From assembly GCA_900769985.1 (NCBI GenBank), contig CAAGIS010000014.1, forward strand, positions 1 to 36,532: a DNA stretch of 36,532 nt. Direction: 5' to 3'. The position numbers and the translations under genes are program-made. Below, piece by piece: positions 16,901 through 27,200 of the stretch. This DNA comes from Spirochaetia bacterium (GTDB taxonomy: Bacteria; Spirochaetota; Spirochaetia; Treponematales; Treponemataceae). The number at the start of each line of letters is the position of its first letter. The first letter of the stretch is position 1. Below the pieces are notes generated by a model. That model did no database searches. It worked only from the letters and a program-made list of their open reading frames with translations, and was not told the origin of the DNA.

Positions 16901-19900
16901 CTGGAATGTTAAATTCCGTGATGTAATCGCCGTTTGCTTTTTGACCGTTTACTTTAACACCGTCAATAAGGTTATTATATGGATTGGAAGTATTATACCA
17001 GCCACCGTATGTCTTGATAATTTCTTTGTCTCCCACGTTGCCGTCGCCGTTGTCGTCTGTTCCAAAAATAACTCCGGCAATGCGCGGCTGATTATTGCTT
17101 ACAAACGCAGGATTTAAAGAATTGTAATCGTAAACAGAAACTGCGCTCTTTGTGTCGTCTGTTCCGTAAGAGTCATAAGTCGTTTTATCTGTGCAGCCCA
17201 TTACACCAATGCTGTAATTTCCTGCTTTGTCAAATGCAACATAGTGAAGTTCGATTGCGCCGTCAGGAATATTCTTTGAACAAATGTCAGCTTCCCAACT
17301 CCATGTCGTTCCAGACTTTGTAACGCTTTCTATCATTCTGTCGCCGTCATCGTTTGCAGGCTTTAAATAATATCCGTCGCTCTGCAATGCACCGAACTCT
17401 GTTTCAGTTACAGTGTTGTTTACAACAAGAGAACATGCAAAAAGCGCTTCTGTATATTCAACAGGAACTTCTTCGCTGATATTGACATCAGTTCCAGAAA
17501 CAGACTGAATCATATAATTCGTTCCGCCGATTTTTACGAGTCCGCCTGCATGAATGTTTGAATCAGGTTCATCGAGTTTTAAAAGTCCCGGTGTGCTTTC
17601 ATCGCGTATTACGTTTTTTTGTTTCCAGTAAAGACCTTCCTGATATGTCAGTGAAGAAAGTTCAATTTTGTTTCCGGCATCTGTACGCGGGAGCATTATG
17701 TCATAGAGAATGTTTTTGCCGTCTGTCGTCCTATCACTGCGCCGCACAAAATAAAATGAAACGTAATCAAAGCCCGACTGGTTCACACCGCTTACTGCAT
17801 CTTCTTTTACTCTTGAACCGAACGTATAAAAATTGTTTGTCTGTTTTACGCTCGGACTTATATTGTAACCGGAGTCAGAAACAGACACTAAAACAGGAGC
17901 AGTGTTGTCAAAATTGATTTTTACGTTTTTCTCCTGAGTATGAGTAGTTCCCTGTGCAATGTCTTCGGCAGTAAAAGTTAAGTCAAGATTACCTACGCCA
18001 CTTTCTGTTTTGAGTTTGTACTTAAAGTAGATAACTTTTTTATTGTCGTCTTTTCTATAAACATCAAAATCAGTTCCGCTTTGCAAGCTTTCATCTTTTA
18101 CAAAGTCTAGGTTTTCTGATGTCAGATTGTTTTTAACTTTTAAATTCTTTATGCCTACATCGTCTTCAACACTTCCGATTAAATACCACTCACCTTTGAC
18201 AAACATATCTTCTGTGTATATGCGCGAAGCCGTTGACGATGCCGTATAATCTTTGCTGTCAGACTGAACAAGATAGAACTGTTGCGACGAACCGAACACA
18301 GGCTTGTCACTGTCAATCGTAAATATTCTATCAAAAGGAATGCTTTCTTTATTATCGCCATCCTTTGCAATAGCACGGATTGCAATTACATTTGAATTTT
18401 CTGTAACAGGATTAAGTTCGTCATATACGTTTATTTTAAGGTTCCAGGTATTTCCGCTTGAGTTTGCAAGAATCGCATAATCAGAATAGTTTTCACCTGC
18501 GGCAAGGGTTTTGCCCGATGTCCATGCAGTCTGCGTACCATCCTGCTTGTAAGTTTTATAATTGAAAACTTTGTAGCCTTTTTCTGCAAGTAAATCAAGG
18601 TCAGATTTTGCAACTTCAAATTTCTTTATTGTATATGGAGTTGTCGTATCATCGTATTCAACACGGCTGCTCCAGTCAGAAGAATCCTTTTGAGAAATTA
18701 CCTGAAGCCATACAGTTTCTACAGATTTATTGTCATTTGCTTCACCATAAATTTTTATTGTTCCGCCGAGCGTATCGCCGTCTTTTTCAGGATAGCTCAA
18801 AGACACTGTAGGTCTGTCCCCTTGAGGGTCAAGTTTTAAAAGATGTTTTTCTTCTGTTATGTTGCCGGCTTTATCTATAGCTTTTACCCACAGATAAAGG
18901 TTTACGATTTTATCAAACTGTGTATTGTCAGTTGCTTTTATTGCAGCTTCTGTCGTAATACCGTAATCGATAAGATAATCGTTCAGCGTTTTATCATGCG
19001 AAACAATAAGGCTTTCGTCAGTATCGCCGTCAAAGTAAATGTACCACTGGAGCGAAGCACCTTTTATTGCGGTGTATTTAATTTTGTCTTTTATGTCGTT
19101 TATAGCATAAGAATTTCCGTTGACATCTTTCCAGCTTGTTATGGCAGTCGCTTCATCATCAGGCGAAACTTCATTGCTTACAGAAATTGCATAATACAAT
19201 TCGGTATCTTCGTTAACGCCGCCATAAGCAGAAACTTCTCCGCTCACAGTCGTAATGCTTGACGGATTTGAAATTGTTACTTCCGGCTTTGTATTGTCAA
19301 CATTAAGAATTAACGTAATAGACCTTGAAGTATCTGCATTATCTGTTACGGAAATAGTAAAATAATTTATTCCGTCTTTTAAGTTTCCGTCACCAGATAA
19401 CCCGCCTGTAAGAATATCTCCGCTGACCCACAAGCCGTTTTTTTCTGCATCAGTTCCTTTGTAAGTAAACTGATATACTTTATATCCCTGATCAGAAGTT
19501 TTTTCTCCCATCGTTCCAGTAACGTTCTTTATTCCGTTTGCATCGCTGGCAGTAATCCGTATTTTAAACTTTGAAGTATTGCCACCAAAAATCTGCTTGC
19601 TTACAGAATCGTCCCAAGTATCTGAATCGGCTTTCAAATATTTGCCGTCTTTTACAGAGTAAAAATTATAGCCCGGGTCTTTATATTCAGGTGGAACTGT
19701 ATCAACGCGCAGATACAGAATGCTTGACGGCTTATCTGAATTTCCAAACACATTTGTTTCATCTTTCAAATAAACAGAATCATAAAAATTCTTTTCATCA
19801 GCAGTGTCCGTAATTTTTGAATAGAACTCTGCACCTTTTGAATCTTTTACATAAAAGTAAATTGCCTGTTTACCCTGACTAGAAAGCGTATAATTCCATG

Positions 19901-22900
19901 AGCCGCTTGAAAGCTGAACTTCTGAAGCCGCTTCCCATTCTGATACAGCTGGAGCGACAGGCTCTTCGTTTGCAGAAAGTTCCTTTACTATAACTTTAAA
20001 TACAAGTCCTGCAACTCCGTCATCGTCAGTAATGTTGCCAAGCATTTTTGTATTATTAAAGAAAAGGTAATTTGACTCTGACATTCCGTTAAGAGGATTC
20101 AAGTTAGTAAACGTAATTACAGGTCTGTCTGCATTCTGGTCAACTGTAATTGTCGTTTTTGCAGAGACGCTGTCATTTCCTGCTTCATCAGTTGCCGTAA
20201 CACGCAACACAACCTGAATACCGTCTTTTTCAGAGTCGCAGTCGTAAATTGTTTCGCCAAATGCTTTTTCTGTATCAAGCTCAGTTATGCTCCAGTTATA
20301 AGTACCTGAAACTTTATTACCTAAGTCAGTTCCATCTGACGTAACTTCTTTCCAGTCAGTATCATTTGAACCAAATTTATATTCAAGTTTTACAGATGCA
20401 AGTTTCTGATCATCGTTTGCAGTTCCTGCAACTGTAATCTTTTTATTTACAGTTGCATTCTGTATGTCACCGTTAAAAGCTACACTCGGTTTTGACGTAT
20501 CAACTTGCAGAGAGAACAAGTTTACTTCCGAAACATTGCCTGCGTTGTCAGTTACCTGTGCCCAAACAGTTCCCGAGTTTGCATTTTTAAGTTTGCCATT
20601 AGGAATTACAGCTGACCAAGATTTTACAGTTGCATCCTTATCGTTATCGTTAAAGTTTTCAACATCAACAGTACTGTCACTGTCAGTAAAATTTTTTCCG
20701 TTTATCGAAATTTTTATCGATGCTATTCCACTTAAACTATCTTCAGCTTCGCCTTCAAGCAGAATATCAGTCTTGCCGTTAGAAAGTTTATTTCCAACTC
20801 CTTCTGCTGAACCATCAATTTTTGTAATCACCGCAGACGGAACGCCAGTATCAATTTTAATTCCTTCAAGTGCATCGTAAATTACTGCATTACCTGCATT
20901 GTCAGTCGCCCTCAAAGTAATCGTTCCACCGTGCTGAATGCCTGCGATTGTTCCACCAAATGACGATGTACCAGAAAGTTCTGTCCATACAGGATTTTCT
21001 GATGTATTATCAAGAGTATATTCAACTTTTTTTACACCGCTTGCGCCATCAGAAATTCCGCCACGTATAGTAAGAGAATTCGTATTATACCAGCCGTTTA
21101 CAGAAGGTGTCATAATATAAGGTTTTACAGCGTCTGCTTTATAACCAGAATCATTTGTATCTATTATAGGGCTATTTCCAAACACAGGGCTCTGTGTATC
21201 TTTATAAACAGTACGCACTACAGACGAAGTTTTACCTGCAGCATCTGTTGCAGTAAACGTTACTTTATAAAGTCCGTCTTTATAATCGGTGCCTGCAAGA
21301 TTTAAAATATGAGTCCACTTACTGTCTGGAAACAAAGTATACGAAGTTTTTAATTCTTCAATCTTCTCTGCAGAAGTTTCGTCTGAAGAATCTGCTTTTG
21401 TATATTCAACAAAAACATTTAATTTAGATATTTCCCAGTCATCAGCAATCGTACCGCCAAAATCAACTGTCGCTGCTTTTTCATTTACATATTGAGTATC
21501 TTCTGTCTTTACGAGAGTTTCCGTAACAACAGGATTTGAATTGTCAATTGCAATGCAGAACGGACCGTAAGTCGTTTTTCTGTTTGCATTGACCATAGAA
21601 GTTGCAGCGCTGTATGTTGAGTCAACGGCTTCAATTATAACCCAGTAAATGCCCGGTTTTGTCGGAAGGCCTTTGTAAGTAAACGGAACGACAGTCGTAC
21701 CTTTAGTAAAGGTAATCGCGTCATTACTTACACGAGTAGTCTCGTCGTGTTTATCTTTGTCACTATAGACAAAAACTGTTATAGATTCAAATCCGTCATC
21801 GTCTGTAATTGTACCAATCAGATTATGATTTGATTTCTCGTCAAAAATATTTCCTTTAGAATTTTCTAAGTCAAGCGTAAGGGAAAGATTTTTAGAATCT
21901 GTTACAAGGCAGAAATTGTTTCCTGTAATTACAGGTCTGTCAGTTTTCTGCGAAACCTTGAAATTTTTATCACCATTATAAACTGTCGAAGTTGTAAAAC
22001 TTTCGTTACCGGCTTTATCACGTGCATAAACTTTGATTTCGATTTCTGTTTCATCTTCAATTTTAAAATTTGCATCTGTCGAATCAATCTTTATAGTATC
22101 GCCGCTAATCGTATATTTTGCACCAAGATCTTCTGATTTATAAGAATATTCTTCTGCGCCATCTGACCAGATTTCATACCACACAGTTTCAAGATTTGTT
22201 TCTGTAACGCTTCCTGTTACAGTAAACGTTCCGTTTAAACATAATTTCTTATCGCCGTCAACAGTGTCTGTACTTTCGATATATGGAGTAATTGAATTCA
22301 ACTCTACGACAGGCTTTGTCGTATCAACATGAATTTTTCGCGTTACAGAGGAAGTTCCTCCGTCGTTAGAAAATAAAACAGTTACTTCATATAAGAATTC
22401 CTGCCCACTAGCAAGCTCTATAAAATTTGCATCATTTGCCAAATCAAAATTCCATCCGGCATCGCCAAAAGTAATGTCGCCGCTGTAGTTCTCAAGAATT
22501 CCAGAATTTTGATTTTCGTCAGTTGTATAAACGCTGTATCTTGCACTTGTAATGTCACTGTCAGAACTTACAGTTCCCATAAAACTAAGTTTGTTAGAAC
22601 CTAATATTGACAAATCTTTTGGATTTAAAAGTGGATTATCATTATCTGGTTCTCCGATTGTGATGACAGGCGCATTTCCTGACAGTTGTCCTTTACATAC
22701 AAAATATTTATTGTCAGCATTCCTAATATCGCAGTCAGATTTATCTTTACCTGTTGCAGCAATTGCATAATACTTATTTCCTTTTAAATCTCCAAGATGA
22801 ATAGAAAAAACATACGAGTCAGTAGAGCTTGAACTGTAAGAACTGTTGTCTGCAATTTCCTTTCTCTTTTCATCAAGTGCTTCCTGTGTCGGATTATTAT

Positions 22901-24203
22901 AAATTTTATCAAGATCAGCCTTTAATTCAAAAAGTGTTTCATAAGGTCCGAACTGATAAACTTTAAGCGTTGCAGGGTCAATATTAGTTTTATTTCGTCC
23001 TGCTATAACCTGAACAGAAACTGACTGTCCAGAAATTGCCTGAGTTAAATTTGAATCATCAAATTCGTTATTACTTGGAGGTGCAAAACCTACTACAGTA
23101 TACGAAGGATTTGCATCAGGATTTAAAATAAAAGCTGCCTTCTGTCTGAAAAGATTTTCTTTTACATAATCAAAAGCTGCTTTGCCGCTATCGTGAACAG
23201 ACTTTCCGTCTTCTGTGCGGTCAATGCTTCCGTCCTCTTTTAAAGTCGGAGTTGAAATTTGTGCACCAGAAAAATTACCTGAATAAGTTCCATTAAATAT
23301 TTTTTTTATGCTCGAAGTTTCAAGTCCTGCATCAGAACTTAACCATGCATTATAAACGTCATCGTAAAAATAGAATTTAGAAGTCTTGTTTCCAAGAGCA
23401 GAAGAATCACTTTCTGATTTTTTATATTGTCTTGCAGAATCTGAAATTTCAATTTCGCAGTAATATTTTTTATCAACGTAAGACTGACCTTGATTTTCAT
23501 ACTCTGCATAATCATAAAGCGTTCTGTAATTCAAGTCCAGATCGCCGTCGCCGCCTTTTTCTGCAAACGCTACTTCTGTTCCACCTGCAATTTCAATGTT
23601 AGTGCGCTCAATCGTAGTAATAAGTTTTTCTGTTTCTGCATCAAAAATATTCATTACCATTTTTGAAACATTGTGGTCTTCTGCAATCGTTGCAGAGATT
23701 TTAAATTTCGTTCCGTAAGCTGTTGCATCAGCAAGCGAGTCAATTCCCGGTTCGCTAAAAATTACTACAGGAGCTGTATTGTCAATATCAAACGAAAGAG
23801 ATGAAATGCCAGATTGTCGTCCGCTTCCGTCTGTCGCAATAACTTCGGCAACATAACGTCCGTCAGGCATCAGATAGCCGTTATATTTGCCACTACCTTT
23901 TTCGTTAAGCTGTACCTGCCATGTATTTCCTGAAACAGAAGCATCGTAGCTTCCGTAAGATTTTCCTTCGTCAGTATTCGTAATGCTCACCTTTACGGAA
24001 GATACGCCTTTGTCGTCCTCGCAGATTCCGGCAATAATAAATGAATCGCGGATTGTACTCGAAGCCGGCGGATAATTAATTGATACATTCGGACTTGAAG
24101 TATCGACTGCCTCACCAAGTCCTACTTCACAAGCAGAGAATGTCAGCAAAAAAAGAAGTGAAACTGAAACTATAAACTTCTGAAATTTAAAAACCTGTTT
24201 CAT
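13998..24203 (-). CDS. Giant Ig-like-repeat surface lipoprotein (3401 aa)
   Basis: A 10.2-kb uninterrupted reading frame. Residues 1-24 are a signal peptide ending in a relaxed spirochaetal lipobox (FSAC, Cys25). From about 30 to 2000 there are at least 14 bacterial Ig-like units, each opening with a D-x-x-x-P-V motif (DNTAPVV, DTTKPVVEL, DNSNPVVT, DTSKPSVAF, DNTKPEVTI, DSDKPVF) and containing ITDDDG- or RATDNAGN-like turns. The last ~800 residues are not clearly Ig-like; blocks such as VYLAYYDDVQGQIRF, VVAVWYDGTDCWLGLN and GPDGSIHIAANVDG look like beta-propeller blades. A surface adhesin or scaffold role is inferred. It follows the other Ig gene by 11 nt, and the AGGAGG ribosome site overlaps that gene's stop, so they form an operon. 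Confidence 0.9.
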   Translation of the reverse strand: MKQVFKFQKFIVSVSLLFLLTFSACEVGLGEAVDTSSPNVSINYPPASSTIRDSFIIAGICEDDKGVSSVKVSITNTDEGKSYGSYDASVSGNTWQVQLNEKGSGKYNGYLMPDGRYVAEVIATDGSGRQSGISSLSFDIDNTAPVVIFSEPGIDSLADATAYGTKFKISATIAEDHNVSKMVMNIFDAETEKLITTIERTNIEIAGGTEVAFAEKGGDGDLDLNYRTLYDYAEYENQGQSYVDKKYYCEIEISDSARQYKKSESDSSALGNKTSKFYFYDDVYNAWLSSDAGLETSSIKKIFNGTYSGNFSGAQISTPTLKEDGSIDRTEDGKSVHDSGKAAFDYVKENLFRQKAAFILNPDANPSYTVVGFAPPSNNEFDDSNLTQAISGQSVSVQVIAGRNKTNIDPATLKVYQFGPYETLFELKADLDKIYNNPTQEALDEKRKEIADNSSYSSSSTDSYVFSIHLGDLKGNKYYAIAATGKDKSDCDIRNADNKYFVCKGQLSGNAPVITIGEPDNDNPLLNPKDLSILGSNKLSFMGTVSSDSDITSARYSVYTTDENQNSGILENYSGDITFGDAGWNFDLANDANFIELASGQEFLYEVTVLFSNDGGTSSVTRKIHVDTTKPVVELNSITPYIESTDTVDGDKKLCLNGTFTVTGSVTETNLETVWYEIWSDGAEEYSYKSEDLGAKYTISGDTIKIDSTDANFKIEDETEIEIKVYARDKAGNESFTTSTVYNGDKNFKVSQKTDRPVITGNNFCLVTDSKNLSLTLDLENSKGNIFDEKSNHNLIGTITDDDGFESITVFVYSDKDKHDETTRVSNDAITFTKGTTVVPFTYKGLPTKPGIYWVIIEAVDSTYSAATSMVNANRKTTYGPFCIAIDNSNPVVTETLVKTEDTQYVNEKAATVDFGGTIADDWEISKLNVFVEYTKADSSDETSAEKIEELKTSYTLFPDSKWTHILNLAGTDYKDGLYKVTFTATDAAGKTSSVVRTVYKDTQSPVFGNSPIIDTNDSGYKADAVKPYIMTPSVNGWYNTNSLTIRGGISDGASGVKKVEYTLDNTSENPVWTELSGTSSFGGTIAGIQHGGTITLRATDNAGNAVIYDALEGIKIDTGVPSAVITKIDGSAEGVGNKLSNGKTDILLEGEAEDSLSGIASIKISINGKNFTDSDSTVDVENFNDNDKDATVKSWSAVIPNGKLKNANSGTVWAQVTDNAGNVSEVNLFSLQVDTSKPSVAFNGDIQNATVNKKITVAGTANDDQKLASVKLEYKFGSNDTDWKEVTSDGTDLGNKVSGTYNWSITELDTEKAFGETIYDCDSEKDGIQVVLRVTATDEAGNDSVSAKTTITVDQNADRPVITFTNLNPLNGMSESNYLFFNNTKMLGNITDDDGVAGLVFKVIVKELSANEEPVAPAVSEWEAASEVQLSSGSWNYTLSSQGKQAIYFYVKDSKGAEFYSKITDTADEKNFYDSVYLKDETNVFGNSDKPSSILYLRVDTVPPEYKDPGYNFYSVKDGKYLKADSDTWDDSVSKQIFGGNTSKFKIRITASDANGIKNVTGTMGEKTSDQGYKVYQFTYKGTDAEKNGLWVSGDILTGGLSGDGNLKDGINYFTISVTDNADTSRSITLILNVDNTKPEVTISNPSSITTVSGEVSAYGGVNEDTELYYAISVSNEVSPDDEATAITSWKDVNGNSYAINDIKDKIKYTAIKGASLQWYIYFDGDTDESLIVSHDKTLNDYLIDYGITTEAAIKATDNTQFDKIVNLYLWVKAIDKAGNITEEKHLLKLDPQGDRPTVSLSYPEKDGDTLGGTIKIYGEANDNKSVETVWLQVISQKDSSDWSSRVEYDDTTTPYTIKKFEVAKSDLDLLAEKGYKVFNYKTYKQDGTQTAWTSGKTLAAGENYSDYAILANSSGNTWNLKINVYDELNPVTENSNVIAIRAIAKDGDNKESIPFDRIFTIDSDKPVFGSSQQFYLVQSDSKDYTASSTASRIYTEDMFVKGEWYLIGSVEDDVGIKNLKVKNNLTSENLDFVKDESLQSGTDFDVYRKDDNKKVIYFKYKLKTESGVGNLDLTFTAEDIAQGTTHTQEKNVKINFDNTAPVLVSVSDSGYNISPSVKQTNNFYTFGSRVKEDAVSGVNQSGFDYVSFYFVRRSDRTTDGKNILYDIMLPRTDAGNKIELSSLTYQEGLYWKQKNVIRDESTPGLLKLDEPDSNIHAGGLVKIGGTNYMIQSVSGTDVNISEEVPVEYTEALFACSLVVNNTVTETEFGALQSDGYYLKPANDDGDRMIESVTKSGTTWSWEADICSKNIPDGAIELHYVAFDKAGNYSIGVMGCTDKTTYDSYGTDDTKSAVSVYDYNSLNPAFVSNNQPRIAGVIFGTDDNGDGNVGDKEIIKTYGGWYNTSNPYNNLIDGVKVNGQKANGDYITEFNIPEDLSDSVLAIKGRTVIKPEIVGGNNGLQYTYEVTKYDEDSAYYSSQKEVLTDEDSSTNAVRDGIAIDLTVKKLLTVSGSKSIEDGKKQKFTFKIWDNTEGTVAGSTSQYATINLIADVVLKDNEKAKTWLKPFFWKWNDTTKSIESSIYNNDRNNGHIEIESDWKNTAGKTGGYNESATSGISDGDPKVSGIISLRGTASDNVCVNEIWLKIPGLTTDGGFMQVAKRDAGNWVSVVDLDDDGLLFELDGSEEFSQITGNTVNFMIHWNTAKIAEVAAYDKTVEVMARDRGSVSLGADDELVYTTNGNSDSSTVQTAEENLTPYYKVDVVPYITGVETALKNRLKSSIKAAYSRTALGRYIVSADESEIALTGFNLGTQNKVAPASLASGYYSITVNGVESINNKNYNDACGSYKVGITESSSYSEKNIYAYNRQPVEKSNHLLTDDVYFDVWEFDSDAAIPMSGKLSEPVMKINPNNGKIGFAFVSGPADFSMADGNNDSYKRYQRNYATFSNVSLAFDDAGNSYGTATGLDTYPEDATKTLAGRFTFMTSRWGIGDLSMDDNYNAQNKIRFEAIGLPGNNMCYVKGTYPSTYTMTETRFASPSLAVASHESNTSVYLAYYDDVQGQIRFRYGSVCPDSKDNFNNFVDNSGFGDLNNGYKRVFESNTSNFSLIAGADWQKYKTSSDTTNGYTKQVGSNWFYDTGYNAGQYVAIDVIAGSSASNDKVVAVWYDGTDCWLGLNTNPTIGNDNGKEQGWSCKKIFSDGGEYCTVKTGPDGSIHIAANVDGSLKYAYITNTSSIDSYDEARDSVTVDSFTITGEQINIDVGRKLNAQGVYVVVPVISYYVSAAKLPAVASLVIPASGTMDYTAQGTVNDVFTGNWEVSLIPTSSTMSGGANDKVNVGLWKKTVDAVKGVIVKSSDMNSTTKGSNASSTTNGNCYGNGTANPVLGYAIKTSSGTAIETAQKK

Positions 24204-24214
24204 ATATCCGCCTC

Positions 24215-27200
24215 CTAAAAAATATTAATCCGTATTCCTTCAGAAAACTGAAAGACCATATTCTTTATGTCAATGTTTCCGCCTGTTACATCACTCGGAA
24301 TAAACCACAACTGAAATTCCGAATACAGAGAAATCGTCCTGAAACATTTTGACTTTTTAAACGTCACGCGCGGAAACTCAACCTGACCGAGCAGTGCAGA
24401 AAGCATCTGAGGCTTGCCGCTTGCCGTTTCCGTAAACATGCTGAAATTTGCACCGAGCGCGACACCCATACTAAGCCAGTCCCAATCAGGCCCAAACATC
24501 CACCTAAAAGGAATGTAAGCAATATTTGCAAGCAGTTTTAATCCGAACACATTTCCACCGTAACGCAATCTTGTCTGACTGAACATTTCGCGCTGTTCCT
24601 GCGAAAACTGTCCGTACTGAAACTGCAATTTTACGTTATCATCAAAGAAAGAAAGCCCAAGCCCTACATTAAAAAGAGAAGCGCCCCAAAACGAACCGTC
24701 AAGATAAAGTCCCTGTATAAAACCGGGAACTTCGTAACCTGCCTTATCGCCTTTTCTGAGCGAAAGCGTAACAGAGTTTAAACCGACTGCATCGCTTGCG
24801 AGCCCCGAAAACTCAAGGCTCTGGTTATAACGTCCGCCAATGCCAGGTGCAATCATTTTTACAAAAGGCGCCGTCTTATCAATCTGAACGATACATCTGT
24901 TAATCGCAGATTCGCCGTTTTTCATTACGGCACGCAAAAGCATAAAATGATAGCCTTCTTTCATATCTTCATTTTCTATTCTGTATTTCCAGTTTTTATT
25001 ATTGCCTATCCTTTTAAAAGTTTTTCCGTTGTCAAAACTAAGTTCTATGTAGCTCAAAGATTTTGCTTCAAGGGCAGCTTTCTGTTCCTTTGTTGCGCCT
25101 TTTGCTTTTGCAGCTTCAAGTTCTTCAGGGAGAACTGTATACCCGGCGCGACCTTTTATGTAAGGACGTTCAATCGCAAAATCGCCGTAATCAAAATTGT
25201 CAATCGTAATCCATGCACCATACGGATTAAATGAAACAGTCTGTTCAATAGAATCAACACTCATATTGCCTTCAAGAGAAGCGCGGACTTTGTAAGTATG
25301 ATTTCCAGCAGTAAGATTTTTTTCGCTCATCGGAAATTTAAAATACCCTGTTTCAGAAAGTACGGCAGTTTCAAGATTTTTTCCGTCAACTACAAGCGTT
25401 ACGGAATTAACTTTTCGCGTCGTTATGACTTCGCCGTAAATATTAAATTCGCCGTCTTTGTGTTCGCCATTTAAAGGGTAGTAAATATTTACGTCCGCCT
25501 CTGCAACGCGCTTGTCAAGAGTAATGTTCCGGCTTACACTCGATTCATTCCCTGCAGCATCTTTTCCCGTAAGCTGAACATTGTAACGCCCGTTATCAAG
25601 AGTACTCAAATCTACTGTCGTCGTAATTATTTTGTCAGGAACTAAATCTGTCCGCGAAAGTTTCGGGCTTACATATTTTCCGTCGAGGCTCGTCACTGTT
25701 ATATACAGTTCAGTCAAACCTATATTATCAAGCGTAAATCCAGAAAAGAAAACAGGTCCTGTCGTTTTTGAATCATCAAGCGGAAGTTCAAGAGAAAGTT
25801 CCGGACATGTGTTGTCAATATTTATCAAACTTGAATAAATGCTTTCAATTCCGTATTCATCAGTCGTCCTGATAAATACAACGTGAGTTTCGTCAGGCAG
25901 AACTCTTGTATCAAACGTGTACGTCCAGTTTTCCTTACCGACAGCATCGTTGTAACTGTTCCCGTTATCAACCGAAACTTCAACCTTTGCAATTCCGTTT
26001 TTATCAGATGCAGTTCCTGTCAACGTAACGATTTTACTTTGCGTAGATTCAATCAAAGGCGCTGTCATTCTTCCTACAGGTTCTTCAAGAGAAACACGGA
26101 ATTTTCGCACAAACTCAGGACCTTTTACTCCGTTTATATCAACGCCGTAAACAGTTACAGAATGTTCGTTATCAGTCATAGATTCAAGAGGAATGTCAAC
26201 GCTAAAACTATATCCCTGCCCCGGAATTTCAAGATACTTTCCGTTATCAATTTTATAAAAAACAGAACTTGCACCGTCATCATCAAGCACAACACCCGAA
26301 ATCACAAAGTCCTTCGTAACGACTTCATTCTCTGTCGGCAGCTGAACTGTCGCAACAGGCAAATCAGACTGACTGTCAATAATAAACTCCCACGAATTCC
26401 GGGAAGTCACATTGCCGGCAATATCTTTAAAATCAAATCTCATAGATTTGCTGACAGGCATTTCAGAAGTTCCGACAAAAGTCGTAATCATCGATGACTT
26501 TGGAATTTCAGTCCTGACACCTGTATTAATATTTACATACTCTACTTTGTCCAAAAAGCCTTCATCTTTTGCAATAAAGGCAATCGCATTTTTTCCGTTT
26601 ATAGTTTCTTCAATTCCCGGAACAATTACAGTAATGGCAGGCGGATTTGTATCCTTTTGCAAAACATTCCTGTAATACGAAACATTTCCTGTAATATCAA
26701 CAGCCTTTATGTCAACGCAAAAAATTCCGTCTTCAAACTGCGCAATGTCTTCTTCAGCAGAAAGCTGCATCGAAAGTTTCTTTCCGGCATTTCCAAAACT
26801 TTTCCAGTTTTTTCCGCCGTCAACAGAATACTCCACAGAAAGAATTCCAGTTTTATCAGTCACAGTTCCCAAAATTACGAACTTGTCGCGAACCCACTCA
26901 TACAACGCAGGACGCTGAACTGAAATCGCAGGCGCTTCTACGTCATAAATAAACGTCACTGGTGCAAAGTCAATTTTCTCGCTAGAATCATTTTCAACGC
27001 GCACTACGACATCTTTATATATTCCGCTTTCCAGAGGAACAATCGAAACTGTCTTTCCAGAAACGCTAACCTCAAGCCCCGAAACACGACCAGCAAAACT
27101 TGCGCTCAATTTGCCTTCAAGATTTGCAATACCGCACAACTTTTTGCAATTACCGATTATAAAACTTCCGCTTTCTGAGTCCCAAACTGTATCTTCAGTA

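Noticed and set aside
25883..26497. 204-codon open frame on the plus strand inside the exported Ig-protein gene
   Set aside because: Antisense shadow with an odd composition (Arg, Asn, Phe-rich) and no signal or domain.
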